Of a stretch of DNA of 64,000 bases, positions 18,297 to 28,730 are shown piece after piece (position 1 is the first letter of the stretch; each line of letters begins with the position of its first letter). The notes under the pieces are model-generated. The model was not told where the DNA came from, did no database searches, and worked only from the letters and a program-made list of their open reading frames with translations. Source of the DNA: Adhaeretor mobilis (GTDB lineage Bacteria > Planctomycetota > Planctomycetia > Pirellulales > Lacipirellulaceae); NCBI RefSeq assembly GCF_007741515.1, contig NZ_CP036263.1, positions 3,583,178 through 3,647,177 on the forward strand, in the 5' to 3' direction. Position numbers and translations under genes: made by a program.

Positions 18297-18707
18297 ATGT
18301 CCCGCCGTACTCGTTCCCGTGAAGTCGCGTTGCAGGTTCTCTTTCAAGAAGACCTTAACCCCCGGGCAGACTCTGGAGAATTGGTTCCCGAAAAACTGGG
18401 CACCTTCATCGCTGCGCGACTACGCGATGATGACCTCCGCGAATTCGCCAAGCAGTTAGTTCTCGGCGTAAAACGCAACCAGGAAGAGCTCGATGAGCTG
18501 CTGGAAAAGCACGCAGAGAACTGGAGCCTCCGTCGCATGGCCGCTACTGATCGCAACTTAATGCGTTTGGGAGCCTTCGAAATCCGCTTCACCGACACCC
18601 CGCCTAACGTGGCCATCGACGAAGCTGTCGAGCTAGCCAAACGCTTCGGTGCAAAGCAAAGCTCCCAATTCGTGAACGGCATCCTCGATAAGCTGATACA
18701 GAAATAA
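18297..18707 (+). CDS. nusB: Transcription antitermination protein NusB
   Basis: 136 residues from the ATG at 18297 (MSRRTRSREVALQVLFQ). NusB with NusE binds boxA RNA and supports antitermination of rRNA operons. Typical features are the RSREVALQVLFQ start, NWSLRRMAATDRNLMRLGAFEI and VAIDEAVELAKRFG. A GTG at 18291 could add two residues. It lies between ribH and ftsY on the same strand, with a strong hairpin after the stop. Confidence 0.93.
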   Translation: MSRRTRSREVALQVLFQEDLNPRADSGELVPEKLGTFIAARLRDDDLREFAKQLVLGVKRNQEELDELLEKHAENWSLRRMAATDRNLMRLGAFEIRFTDTPPNVAIDEAVELAKRFGAKQSSQFVNGILDKLIQK

Positions 18708-18721
18708 TCACGAAATCGTTC

Positions 18722-18779
18722 AGCCCGAATCCGCAGGCGATGGCAGAGCAGAGCGCACCATCGCCTGCGGCTTCGGGCT
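18722..18779. terminator. Strong inverted repeat after nusB
   Basis: The 22-nt arms (18722-18743 and 18758-18779) pair at 21 positions around a 14-nt loop. The core, 'ccgcaggcgatgg', is GC-rich. No T-run follows, so it may be a dispersed palindromic element that also blunts transcription before ftsY. Confidence 0.65.
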
Positions 18780-18818
18780 AACCATCCACTCTTATGAAAC
18801 CGGAAATCGTTACCGATC

Positions 18819-19757
18819 ATGGGCATCTTCGATAAATTCAAACGCGGCTTGGCAAAAACCAAGAGCGTACTTAAAACCGACGTTCGCGACCTTTTCAAGA
18901 GCGAGGGACGCCTGATTGACGACGGGTTTCTCGATGAGATGCGCGCCCTGTTATTTAAGACTGACATGGGCTACGACTCGGTCGAAGAAATCGTCGCTGA
19001 AGTGGCCAAAAACTTCCGGGGCCGTGTCGTCACTCTCGAAGATGTGGTCGCCACCTGGAAAGATAAGCTGTCTGAGCTTATGGCCCAAGACGCCTCGCCT
19101 ATTTCCTTCGCCCAGAACGGTCCAACCGTCATCATGGTCGCGGGCGTGAATGGTGCAGGGAAGACGACCTCGATCGCCAAACTCTCGAAGATGTTTGTCG
19201 ATGAAGGGCGAAAAGTAGTTTTGGGGGCCGGCGATACCTTTCGTGCGGCGGCTGTCGAACAGCTAACCATTTGGTCGGACCGCCTCGGCGTGGATATCGT
19301 CAAAGAACCTCAGGGCACGCACCCAGCAACGGTCGCGTACAAGGCGGTTGAGCGGGCCGTTGAGACGTCCGCCGATGTATGCATCGTGGATACCGCTGGT
19401 CGCCTGCAAACACAGAAGAACCTCATGGCGGAACTGACCAAGATTCAACAGTCCATCCGCAAGCTCATTCCCGCAGCCCCACACGAAGTGCTGTTGGTGC
19501 TAGACGCCACGACAGGCCAAAACGGCATCAGCCAGGCTGGCAAGTTCACTGAAGCGGTCGATTGCACGGGCATTGTGTTGGCAAAGCTCGACGGCACGGC
19601 CAAGGGCGGAGTGGTCGTGGCCATCCGCCAACAAGTCGGTCTGCCTGTGAAGTACATCGGTGTGGGTGAGCAGCCCGAGGACTTGGCGCTGTTTAAGCCG
19701 GCAGAATTCGTGGATGCTCTGTTCGCCGAAGTGGGTGTCGAGCCTGCCGCAGAATAG
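18819..19757 (+). CDS. ftsY: Signal recognition particle receptor FtsY
   Basis: 312 residues, close to the minimal NG core; the long acidic A domain of E. coli FtsY is absent. FtsY receives SRP-ribosome complexes at the membrane. The N domain starts MGIFDKFKRGLAKTK; GTPase motifs are GVNGAGKTTSIAKL (G1), GDTFRAAAVEQL, DTAGR (G3) and LAKLDGTAKGG (G4). GEQPEDLALF is the usual C-terminal segment. The short N-terminal basic helix may suffice for membrane contact. A terminator-like hairpin with a T-run follows at 19803. Confidence 0.95.
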   Translation: MGIFDKFKRGLAKTKSVLKTDVRDLFKSEGRLIDDGFLDEMRALLFKTDMGYDSVEEIVAEVAKNFRGRVVTLEDVVATWKDKLSELMAQDASPISFAQNGPTVIMVAGVNGAGKTTSIAKLSKMFVDEGRKVVLGAGDTFRAAAVEQLTIWSDRLGVDIVKEPQGTHPATVAYKAVERAVETSADVCIVDTAGRLQTQKNLMAELTKIQQSIRKLIPAAPHEVLLVLDATTGQNGISQAGKFTEAVDCTGIVLAKLDGTAKGGVVVAIRQQVGLPVKYIGVGEQPEDLALFKPAEFVDALFAEVGVEPAAE

Positions 19758-20251
19758 CTATTCATGTTGCCCTGCGAAACCTGATCGCCATCTGAAGAAA
19801 GTATAGCCGCGAGATAATAACTCGCCGGAACGCTGCTAAGTTGCTGACCAGCACTAGCAATTCTCGGCGAGATGTTGTCTCGCGGCTATTTTTTGGGGTT
19901 CAGTGCTGTGCCCAGCTGCGCGTCAGCGTTTGACTCATCTGTAGGCAGCTCCGCGTTCAACGCGATCTAGCGATCCTTTTCTTGGTAGATTTCCTGTCCG
20001 TTTCTTACTGTATTTGCAGCGATTTCTGTCGTTCTGCCACCCGGCCTCGTCGTTTCTGGCACGCAGGTTGCTTACCTGCTCCGCTGCAATTGCAGACGCA
20101 CGTTTCGCAGGGAACGCGAAGCACGCGTCAAGAGAGTGTTTAAGTGTTGACGCGGTTGGCATGTTGCTGCCGCAGGTCGCCAAGGCGGTTTCTTGAAGAT
20201 TCCATTGCGGCCAGATGTCCTTCTGCAAACTACAACGAAAAGGTACTGAAG
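19758..20251. other. Intergenic region ftsY-amtB
   Basis: This 494-nt gap contains the ftsY terminator (19803-19889), a 6-bp hairpin gcaggt/acctgc at 20063-20079, and a 12-bp palindrome ctgcaattgcag at 20084-20095 in the likely amtB leader. I see no convincing sigma54 or sigma70 promoter and no gene. Confidence 0.5.
19803..19894 (+). terminator. Terminator-like hairpin after ftsY
   Basis: The 25-nt arms 19803-19827 and 19865-19889 (outer part atagccgcgaga / tctcgcggctat) pair at about 21-22 positions around a 37-nt loop and are followed by TTTTT. The arm begins with the AGCCGCGAG unit that recurs elsewhere in the window. Confidence 0.7.
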
Positions 20252-21664
20252 ATGTATTCTTTAATCGCGGAGCGTCGCTGGACGACGCTGCTGTTGGCGG
20301 CTGTGATGTCGCTGTCATTTTTGAGCCTTGGCTCCCCTTCCTATGCACAAGAAGGGGGCGAAACGGCTACGGTTTCGGAAACCGATGTCCTGGTAGAGGA
20401 GGTAGCTGAAGAAGATCTGGGCGTTGGTTATGCCCTGGACAACGCAGTGCTGATGTTCTGCGCTGTGCTGGTATTCTTGATGCAAGCCGGCTTCGCCATG
20501 GTCGAGGCGGGCTTCAATTCATCGAAGAACGCCGTCAATATCCTGTTTAAGAACTCGATGGACATCTGTGTCGGGGTCGTGCTGTTCTTTGCTTTCGGGT
20601 TCGGAATCATGTATCCCGGTGCTTACGGTGTCGACGTCGAAGAGAAACCGTACTTTGCCTTCGGTGGCTTTGGGCTCGATGGCTACGAAGCCACAATAGA
20701 CCGTACCTTTAGCCCAGAGGTTGATTGGCTATTCCAAGCGATGTTTGCCGCTACTGCTGCTACCATCGTCTCGGGTGCTGTGGCCGGTCGTATGAAAGTT
20801 GGCGCTTACTTGATCTACAGTGCGATTCTGACTGGGCTGATTTATCCGATCAGTGGTATGTGGAAATGGGGCGGCGGTTTCTTAGCTCAAGAGGGTTTCC
20901 AAGATTTTGCTGGCTCCGCGGTGGTACATGGCCTTGGTGGTTTTGCCGGCCTTGCCGGTGCTATTGTCCTTGGTCCCAGATTGGGCCGATACGTCAACGG
21001 TAAGAGTATTCCTATGCTCGGACATAGCGTTCCTATCGCCGCTCTTGGCGTGTTTATCCTGTGGTTCGGCTGGTTCGGCTTTAACCCGGGCAGTCAACTC
21101 GCATTTCACGGCCTAACTGATAGCGGTGAACAGAATATCGATGTGGTCATGCACTGTGCGATGACAACCACCCTCGCTGCCGGTGCAGGCGGTTTAGTTG
21201 CCACGCTCCTGAGCTGGGGGCTATTCGGCAAGCCGGATCTCTCGATGGGCCTCAACGGCATCTTGGGTGGATTGGTCGGAATCACAGCATGTTGTGATTG
21301 CATGAGCAACCTACAGGCTGTCGCTATCATCGGCCCTGTTGCTGGTGCTTTAGTTGTTGCAGGCGTTTTGATGCTCGACAAGCTACACATCGACGATCCC
21401 GTGGGAGCCTTCCCAGTACACGGTTTATGCGGTGTTTGGGGTTGCTTGGCAATCGGCATCTTGGAAAACGATTACCTAACCAATGGCGACACATCATTGT
21501 GGATTCAACTGAAGGCCACGGTAATTATCTGTGGTTGGTCGTTTGTCACCATGTTCGTGCTGTTCTCCATCATGAAAGCTGTCGGCATCCTTCGCGTGAG
21601 CGAAGCCGAAGAGCAACAAGGCTTGGATATCAGCGAGCATGGCATGAGCGCCTATACCAACTGA
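20252..21664 (+). CDS. amtB: Ammonium transporter with cleavable signal peptide
   Basis: 470 residues from the ATG at 20252 (MYSLIAERRW); upstream in-frame residues are unlike the family. A signal peptide ends near SPSYAQEGG, then eleven membrane helices follow. It conducts ammonium/ammonia across the cytoplasmic membrane. AGFAMVEAGFNSSKNAVNIL is the Amt signature, and both pore His residues are visible in VVHGLGGFAGL and FPVHGLCGVWG. A PII gene follows about 430 nt downstream, the usual amtB-glnK/glnB partnership, in which PII blocks the channel when nitrogen is plentiful. Confidence 0.95.
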   Translation: MYSLIAERRWTTLLLAAVMSLSFLSLGSPSYAQEGGETATVSETDVLVEEVAEEDLGVGYALDNAVLMFCAVLVFLMQAGFAMVEAGFNSSKNAVNILFKNSMDICVGVVLFFAFGFGIMYPGAYGVDVEEKPYFAFGGFGLDGYEATIDRTFSPEVDWLFQAMFAATAATIVSGAVAGRMKVGAYLIYSAILTGLIYPISGMWKWGGGFLAQEGFQDFAGSAVVHGLGGFAGLAGAIVLGPRLGRYVNGKSIPMLGHSVPIAALGVFILWFGWFGFNPGSQLAFHGLTDSGEQNIDVVMHCAMTTTLAAGAGGLVATLLSWGLFGKPDLSMGLNGILGGLVGITACCDCMSNLQAVAIIGPVAGALVVAGVLMLDKLHIDDPVGAFPVHGLCGVWGCLAIGILENDYLTNGDTSLWIQLKATVIICGWSFVTMFVLFSIMKAVGILRVSEAEEQQGLDISEHGMSAYTN

Positions 21665-21768
21665 TAGCGACGATGACTCTCGCCGCTTGCGGCTTAGCTT
21701 CCAATCCGAGCTAGGTCGCAGGCGGATAAATCAAACTAGAAGCATTCGACTCTTGCCTGGGTCGAAAG

Positions 21769-21828
21769 AGAAGTCCCAACGGCTTGACCGCTGATTGCCG
21801 CCAAATACGCGGTCAAGCCGGGACTTCT
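21769..21828. terminator. Strong hairpin downstream of amtB
   Basis: Arms 21769-21791 and 21809-21828 pair agaagtccc and ggcttgaccgc with a 3-nt bulge (aac) on the left side, and a 17-nt loop. Twenty base pairs in total make it one of the strongest stems in the window. It is about 105 nt past the amtB stop. Confidence 0.65.
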
Positions 21829-21934
21829 TGCATACAACGGCGGCTCTCTAAGGGCCCCATTCTTAATTCTTTCGTCGATAATTCCTACGAGCTTCGTAAG
21901 TTGGCGAGATACCTCCAGAAGGATGCCCCAGCTT

Positions 21935-21972
21935 GCCCCGAGCGTGCCTAACCGCCTTAGCACGTTCGGGGC
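21935..21972. terminator. Second hairpin between amtB and glnB
   Basis: Arms gccccgagcgtgc (21935-21947) and gcacgttcggggc (21960-21972) pair at 12 of 13 positions around a 12-nt loop. It may be a terminator or a dispersed repeat. Confidence 0.55.
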
Positions 21973-22092
21973 GGGGTGTCCTATGAGGTGAATAGGGATT
22001 AGGTTATTAGGTATTAGGGTTGAGTTGGTCGCCTCCGATGAAAGCTCCAGCTGTGCCCTATCACCTAATCCTCTAACCCCTATTCCCCTATC

Positions 22093-22440
22093 ATGAAGCT
22101 CATCATTGCCGTTATTCAGCCGAACAAGCTGGAAGATGTGAAGCAAGCCCTCTCCGAAGTTGAAGTGGTACGACTCACCATTATGGACGTACAGGGCTTT
22201 GGTCGGCAGAAGGGGCAAACCGAGATTTACCGCGGACGCGAGCTTTCGGTCAACCTTCTACGAAAAGTGCAGCTTCAAATTGCCGTGAATGACGACTTCG
22301 TGGAAGCGACTGTCGACGCCATCTTGCAAGGTGGACGAACAGGTGACAGTGGCCAAATTGGCGACGGCAAGATCTTCGTGCTGCCGCTGGACGACTGCAT
22401 CCGCATTCGCACTGGTGAGCGTGGTGAAGAAGCGATCTAG
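22093..22440 (+). CDS. glnB: Nitrogen regulatory protein PII
   Basis: 115 residues. PII senses ATP/ADP and 2-oxoglutarate and controls ammonium transport and nitrogen metabolism. Family features are MKLIIAVIQPNKLEDVKQAL, VQGFGRQKGQTEIYRG and TGDSGQIGDGKIFV. The T-loop residue 51, the uridylylated Tyr of enterobacterial PII, is Leu here (YRGRELSVN), and residue 49, phosphorylated Ser in cyanobacteria, is Arg. It therefore cannot be modified at either known position. It lies downstream of amtB, consistent with direct control of the channel. Confidence 0.93.
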   Translation: MKLIIAVIQPNKLEDVKQALSEVEVVRLTIMDVQGFGRQKGQTEIYRGRELSVNLLRKVQLQIAVNDDFVEATVDAILQGGRTGDSGQIGDGKIFVLPLDDCIRIRTGERGEEAI

Positions 22441-22602
22441 CCTGCTGAACATGCCATCGCAGTCTCTACCGTCGCGCACTTTTCGAGAATGCATCCCCAT
22501 GCTTCGCTTAGCCTTATCGTTTCTTTATTCGTAACACCTCACCCGTCTGAAGAGTTACCTATTTTCCTTTGGCTCGATTTTCCCCACTTGGAAGTAAGTA
22601 TT

Positions 22603-23328
22603 GTGAAACTCTATCGCACGCCAGCACTGTTAGTCCTCCTGCTGTTGGGAGCGTCGGAACTGTCCGCATCCGAACCGGCGAAGTTTGTTGACCTATTCAA
22701 CGGCAAAGACCTGACCGGATGGGCTAACGTCAACACGGCGAAAGACACTTGGACCGTTCGAGACGGCCTGCTCATATGCAGTGGCCACCCAATTGGCGTC
22801 ATGCGCACCCAGAAACAATATGAAAACTTTCTGCTCCACATCGAGTGGCGTCACATGGAAGCTGGCGGCAACTCGGGAGTGTTTGCCTGGAGTGAAGGGA
22901 CGGTTCCGGCAGGGGCGAACCTACCGAAGGGCCTTGAAATTCAGATGCTGGAGCTCGACTGGGTTAAGCTGCATCAGAGTCCTGATGGCACGCTGCCCCC
23001 GATCGCGTATGTACATGGCGAGCTCTTTGGGGCGGGCGGATTGGAGACTGTCCCAGACAACCCACGAGGCGTCCGCAGTAAATCGATTGAGAACCGCTGC
23101 AACGGGAAGGGGCAGTGGAATGAATACGACGTGGTTTGCGTCGATGGGGTCGTCAAACTCTCAGTGAACGGGAAATTTGTCAACGGAGTAAGAAATTCGA
23201 CAATCAAGAAGGGCTACCTGTGTCTTGAATCGGAAGGTGCCGAGATTCACTTCCGAAATATCCGAATCTTGGAGCTTCCCGACGGTGTCACGACGGAAGA
23301 GCAGCAGGCAGCAATCGTGAGTGATTGA
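22603..23328 (+). CDS. Secreted DUF1080 (3-keto-disaccharide hydrolase-like) protein
   Basis: 241 residues from a GTG at 22603; this start gives a clean signal peptide ([21 protein letters not shown]). The mature protein is one DUF1080 domain: [13 protein letters not shown] at the start, [21 protein letters not shown] and [12 protein letters not shown] at the end, a concanavalin-like beta sandwich. Family members are called 3-keto-disaccharide hydrolases and act on sugars outside the cytoplasm; planctomycetes encode many. The open frame reaches back to 22489 but that part has no signal sequence character. The exact substrate is unknown. Confidence 0.85.
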   Translation: MKLYRTPALLVLLLLGASELSASEPAKFVDLFNGKDLTGWANVNTAKDTWTVRDGLLICSGHPIGVMRTQKQYENFLLHIEWRHMEAGGNSGVFAWSEGTVPAGANLPKGLEIQMLELDWVKLHQSPDGTLPPIAYVHGELFGAGGLETVPDNPRGVRSKSIENRCNGKGQWNEYDVVCVDGVVKLSVNGKFVNGVRNSTIKKGYLCLESEGAEIHFRNIRILELPDGVTTEEQQAAIVSD

Positions 23329-23408
23329 ACGAGTTCGGAGCGATCAGTCGGGAGAGCCCGCTTGCGGCTTAGCTGCCACAAGCGAACGGAGGTGAAAGCC
23401 AAAACGCT

Positions 23409-23813
23409 CTATTTCCGCTTCGCAACCCGCAACTGAGCTCGCAGCTGAGCTACGGACTTTTCACTTAGAGCAATTTGCTCGTCACCAGCGGAGACACTAT
23501 GTACTTCAGTCAAAATTTCTTGAGCTAGCTCATCCGCTTTGAGCTTCGTCGGGAGCTTGGCCTGGTTAGTCAACACAGACACGACGTTGTCCGCAACTTG
23601 GACGAAGCCGCCATCAACGTAGAAGCGTTTTTCGCCCTCAGAAGTACGAATGCGCAACTCACCGTAGCCAAGTCGGCCGATCATCGGGGCGTGATGCTTG
23701 GCTACGCCCAACTCGCCATCAAACAGCGGAAGCGCCACGAAGTCTGCCTCCGTTTCGAGAACGGTTTCCTCAGGAGTCACGACGACGCAGCGGAGGTTTG
23801 AGGTTGTAGCCAT
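23409..23813 (-). CDS. atpC: F1Fo ATP synthase epsilon subunit
   Basis: 134 residues. Epsilon is part of the central stalk and regulates hydrolysis. The beta-sandwich start (LRCVVVTPEETVLETEADFVALPLFDGELGVAKHHAPMIGRL) is typical, and the C-terminal helical pair (ALSEKSVAQLRAQLRVAKRK) is present. It is the last gene of the atp operon, 80 nt after atpD. Confidence 0.93.
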   Translation of the reverse strand: MATTSNLRCVVVTPEETVLETEADFVALPLFDGELGVAKHHAPMIGRLGYGELRIRTSEGEKRFYVDGGFVQVADNVVSVLTNQAKLPTKLKADELAQEILTEVHSVSAGDEQIALSEKSVAQLRAQLRVAKRK

Positions 23814-23893
23814 AATTGTCTAGTTCGGGAGAATGCTACCTGACGGCTCTTTGGTTGGCCGATGCCAATCTTAACTTCCTAATACCTAACCTC

Positions 23894-25378
<1,485 letters not shown>

Positions 25379-25398
25379 TCAGTGTTTTAGGACGGCGA

Positions 25399-26283
25399 TC
25401 AGTTCAGCGCTTCGACGCCGCCGATCAGGTCCATAAGTTCGGAAGTAATCTGCCCCTGACGGGCACGGTTGTATTGCATGCTGAGTAACTTGATGAGGTC
25501 GCCGGCGTTTTCGGTAGCACTCTTCATCGCGACCATGCGAGCGATCTGCTCGCTGACCGCTGAGTCGAGGAAACATTTGAAGAGCTTCACTTTGAAACTC
25601 GTCGGCACAACCTCTTCGAGGATACTCTCTGGCGAGGGCAGGAACTCGTACTGAGATTGTGCACCCTCGTCCCCACCGCCAGCCCCATCATCGTCGCCGA
25701 TCGAACCGAGCGGAAGCAACGTTTCTACGGCGACTTCTTGCCGGGCGATGGTATTGAACTTCATGTAGACGACATCCAATCGATCGAGTTTCCCTAAGGT
25801 GTACTCTTCGAGGTAGCGATTAGCGATCACGTCGACTTCGGCAAAAGTCGGCTTGTCTTCAAAATGCGTGAAGGCTTTGTCAGGCATATGACCGCGAAAT
25901 TCAAACCCTCCGATGCCTTTCTTACCTGCGAGTTCCAGCGTGCAATTGGGCACCTCCGCTTGGATTTCTTTCCAGCGTTTGAGCCCAGCACGAGTCAGGT
26001 TGCCATTGAAACCGCCGCACAGTCCGCGATTCGCAGTGAGGACCAGAAGCTTACCGTTGGTAATCTCTTCACGCTTTTCCAGCAGCGGGTGACTTACTTC
26101 CAGGCCTGTCTTGGTGAGATCGCGGACCAACTGAGTGATGCGTTCTGTGTAAGCCGTGGCTGCAGCGGCACGATCCATGGCTTTCTTGAATCGCGCAGTG
26201 GCGATCAACTCCATCGTCCGCGTGATCTTGCGGATGTTGCGGATCGACTTACGCCGTTTATCAAGTGCTCTGGAATTGGCCAT
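25399..26283 (-). CDS. atpG: F1 ATP synthase gamma subunit
   Basis: 294 residues, the rotating central shaft. The N-terminal helix (RRKSIRNIRKITRTMELIATARFKKA) and C-terminal helix (SAVSEQIARMVAMKSATENAGDLI) are intact, as is LTANRGLCGGFN. A Gly/Asp-rich insert (GDDDGAGGGDEGAQ, about residues 195-208) lies before YEFLPSPE and is not in the E. coli protein. It lies 163 nt after atpA, a gap that contains imperfect tagccgc/gcggcta repeats. Confidence 0.95.
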   Translation of the reverse strand: MANSRALDKRRKSIRNIRKITRTMELIATARFKKAMDRAAAATAYTERITQLVRDLTKTGLEVSHPLLEKREEITNGKLLVLTANRGLCGGFNGNLTRAGLKRWKEIQAEVPNCTLELAGKKGIGGFEFRGHMPDKAFTHFEDKPTFAEVDVIANRYLEEYTLGKLDRLDVVYMKFNTIARQEVAVETLLPLGSIGDDDGAGGGDEGAQSQYEFLPSPESILEEVVPTSFKVKLFKCFLDSAVSEQIARMVAMKSATENAGDLIKLLSMQYNRARQGQITSELMDLIGGVEALN

Positions 26284-26446
26284 GGTATTTCTTGTCGCGT
26301 CTGTGGCTCACTAAATTTCGCAAGGCAAAAATAGCCGCAAGCGAACAGCCCGCTGGTAATTTGCTTGCAAACCTCGACTCGTACTAAACCCTACTGGTAG
26401 GCACCGGCGACCTGTGACATCGCGGCTACTGAATCTTCTGGCGACA

Positions 26447-27985
26447 CTATGCCGTCGCTACTGCTTCCTCGTCAGGAACGAAGTCGTTCTGCTGCTCGAA
26501 CTCCTTGAGCGCCGTCTCAAGCTGCTCGATGATATCGTCCTTGAGATCGCCCGAGTCTGTGATCGCTTTGCCAACTTCCGGCTTTTGGTCGCTCATGAAC
26601 TGCAGGAACTTCTTTTCCCACTCGTCGATACGTTCCACGGGTACCTTGTCAAGATGGCCACGAGTACCGGCATAGATCATGAACACTTGATCGACCACGC
26701 CGAGGGGCTGGTATTGGCCCTGCTTCAGTAGTTCCACCATGCGATAACCGCGATCGAGCCGTGCCTGGGTGGCTGGGTCGAGGTCGGTACCCAACTGGGC
26801 GAACGCTTCGAGCTCGCGGAAGGATGCCAAGTCGAGACGCAAACCGCCGGCTACCTTCTTCATAGCCTTAATCTGAGCGGCACCACCCACACGCGAAACC
26901 GAAATACCAGCGTTCATAGCGGGCTTAATGCCGGCGAAGAACAGGTCTGGTTGCAAGTAAATCTGACCGTCGGTAATCGAAATTACGTTTGTCGGAATGT
27001 ATGCGGAGACTTCGCCTTCGAGCGTTTCAATGATGGGCAACGACGTGATCGAACCCCCACCGAGCGATTCGCTGAGCTTCGCGGAGCGTTCCAGCAAGCG
27101 ACTGTGGCAGTAGAATACATCGCCAGGGAACGCCTCACGCCCTGGTGGGCGTCGCATGAGCAACGATAACTGGCGATAGGCCACAGCTTGCTTGGAGAGA
27201 TCGTCATACACAACCAGGGCGTGACCGCCGTTGAACATGTACTCCTCTGCCATGGCCGTACCGGCGTAGGGAGCAATGTACTGCAACGGAGCAGGGTCGC
27301 TCGCCCCCGCTACGATGACAGTGGTGTAGTCCATGGCTCCCGATTCGCGTAGTTTCTCGACCACGCCTGCAACCGTCGATTCCTTCTGACCAATCGCCAC
27401 GTAAAAACACTTCACGCCAGAATCGCGTTGGTTAATGATTGCGTCGATCGCGATGGCCGTCTTGCCTGTCTTGCGGTCGCCAATGATGAGCTCCCGCTGT
27501 CCGCGACCGATGGGTGTCATCGCGTCGACTGCCTTGATGCCCGTTTGCAGAGGCTCGCTCACCGGTTGCCGCTCGGCTACACCCGTGGCGATGACTTCCA
27601 CATCGCGACGCTTGTTCGTGACGACCGGCCCCTTGCCGTCTAGCGGCACGCCAAGCGGGTCGACTACGCGACCCAACATCTCGTCGCCAACGGGGACACT
27701 TAGCAGCTTGCCCGTAGAGCGAACTTCCTCCCCTTCGTTGATCGCCAGGTAATCGCCCAAGATGATGATACCGACGGAATTCTCTTCCAGGTTAAATGCT
27801 AACCCGATTACGCCGTTGGCGAATTCGACCATCTCGCCCGCCATGACACCGGAAAGTCCGTAGACCTGGGCGATACCATCACCCACTTCCAGAACACGGC
27901 CGACTTCACGGACGTCGATTTGTGCGGAGTAGTTCTCGATCTCTTTTTGAATGACCGAGGCGATTTCGTCGCTATTAAATTTCAT
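26447..27985 (-). CDS. atpA: F1 ATP synthase alpha subunit
   Basis: 512 residues. Nucleotide-binding, non-catalytic subunit. P-loop [24 protein letters not shown] near the N-terminus and the [21 protein letters not shown] motif are all present. The C-terminus is acidic and ends [12 protein letters not shown]. It lies 62 nt after atpH. Confidence 0.97.
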   Translation of the reverse strand: MKFNSDEIASVIQKEIENYSAQIDVREVGRVLEVGDGIAQVYGLSGVMAGEMVEFANGVIGLAFNLEENSVGIIILGDYLAINEGEEVRSTGKLLSVPVGDEMLGRVVDPLGVPLDGKGPVVTNKRRDVEVIATGVAERQPVSEPLQTGIKAVDAMTPIGRGQRELIIGDRKTGKTAIAIDAIINQRDSGVKCFYVAIGQKESTVAGVVEKLRESGAMDYTTVIVAGASDPAPLQYIAPYAGTAMAEEYMFNGGHALVVYDDLSKQAVAYRQLSLLMRRPPGREAFPGDVFYCHSRLLERSAKLSESLGGGSITSLPIIETLEGEVSAYIPTNVISITDGQIYLQPDLFFAGIKPAMNAGISVSRVGGAAQIKAMKKVAGGLRLDLASFRELEAFAQLGTDLDPATQARLDRGYRMVELLKQGQYQPLGVVDQVFMIYAGTRGHLDKVPVERIDEWEKKFLQFMSDQKPEVGKAITDSGDLKDDIIEQLETALKEFEQQNDFVPDEEAVATA

Positions 27986-28047
27986 AGTTCTATGACTAGT
28001 AACAGGTTACTTATGACTAATTGTAATAATCGTAATATCCAATTTCG

Positions 28048-28704
28048 CTACTCAACGGTGCGATCAATAAATTGCTCAGGGTGCTGCTGGATTGCCTCGA
28101 TGGCTTGCACAACCATGCTCTGATGTGACTTTTCCAGTCGGGTGCGGACCGAAGCGTCATACACCTTGTCGCCTACGCGAACCACGAACCCTGCAAGTAG
28201 GTCGGGATTAATGCTCGTTTCGACTTGTGGGTCAGCGCCGAGCACTTTGCCTAGCGAAGCGAGGATCTCGTTTTGCAGCGCATCGTCTATCGGCTTGGGC
28301 AATTCCAACTGTACGCGAACCTTGCCGGCGCGATCCTCCCACATCTCGAAAGCACTGCGGGCCACATCGCGGACCATCCCCAGGCGGCCATGTTTGGTCA
28401 TGACCTTAAGAAGATTGAGCAGCGACTCGGAGGCTTTGCCGCTGAAAATATGGTCCAGCAGTTCTAACTTCTCCTCTTTGGAAATCAGCTCAGAGCGGAA
28501 GATCTCTTCCATCTCTGAGTGTTTCTCCAGGACATCGGCCACAACACTATTCAACTCTTCCGCCAACGACCCCTGAGCGGACAAATCACCCGCTGCATCC
28601 AAACCCGCTTGAGCGTAGACACGCGCGAGGCGTTCGGCATCGACGTCGAACACATTATCGTGCCGAGATTCGTCGAGTTGGAGTTGGTCAGACAAGTCTG
28701 CCAT
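28048..28704 (-). CDS. atpH: ATP synthase delta subunit (OSCP)
   Basis: 218 residues, slightly longer than average (about 180) owing to an N-terminal addition (MADLSDQLQLDESRHDNVFD). Delta joins F1 to the peripheral stalk. ERLARVYAQAGLDAA, a long helical middle and the C-terminal LAGFVVRVGDKVYDASVRTRLEK are the family features. It begins 26 nt after atpF. Confidence 0.92.
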   Translation of the reverse strand: MADLSDQLQLDESRHDNVFDVDAERLARVYAQAGLDAAGDLSAQGSLAEELNSVVADVLEKHSEMEEIFRSELISKEEKLELLDHIFSGKASESLLNLLKVMTKHGRLGMVRDVARSAFEMWEDRAGKVRVQLELPKPIDDALQNEILASLGKVLGADPQVETSINPDLLAGFVVRVGDKVYDASVRTRLEKSHQSMVVQAIEAIQQHPEQFIDRTVE

Positions 28705-28730
28705 GAGTGACTCTAATCCTTGAAGGCGTG

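Larger units (their letters stand above)
21665..22092. other. Intergenic region amtB-glnB
   Basis: This 428-nt gap contains two strong hairpins (21769-21828 and 21935-21972) and an AT-rich 'gggattaggttattaggtattaggg' type stretch before glnB with partial inverse counterparts just before the ATG. It is unusually long for an amtB-PII pair, suggesting separate transcription. Confidence 0.55.

Noticed and set aside
20155-20175. Possible sigma54 promoter (TGGCAT...GC) before amtB
   Set aside because: The GG-GC spacing is one base short of the strict sigma54 spacing, so it is not a credible site.
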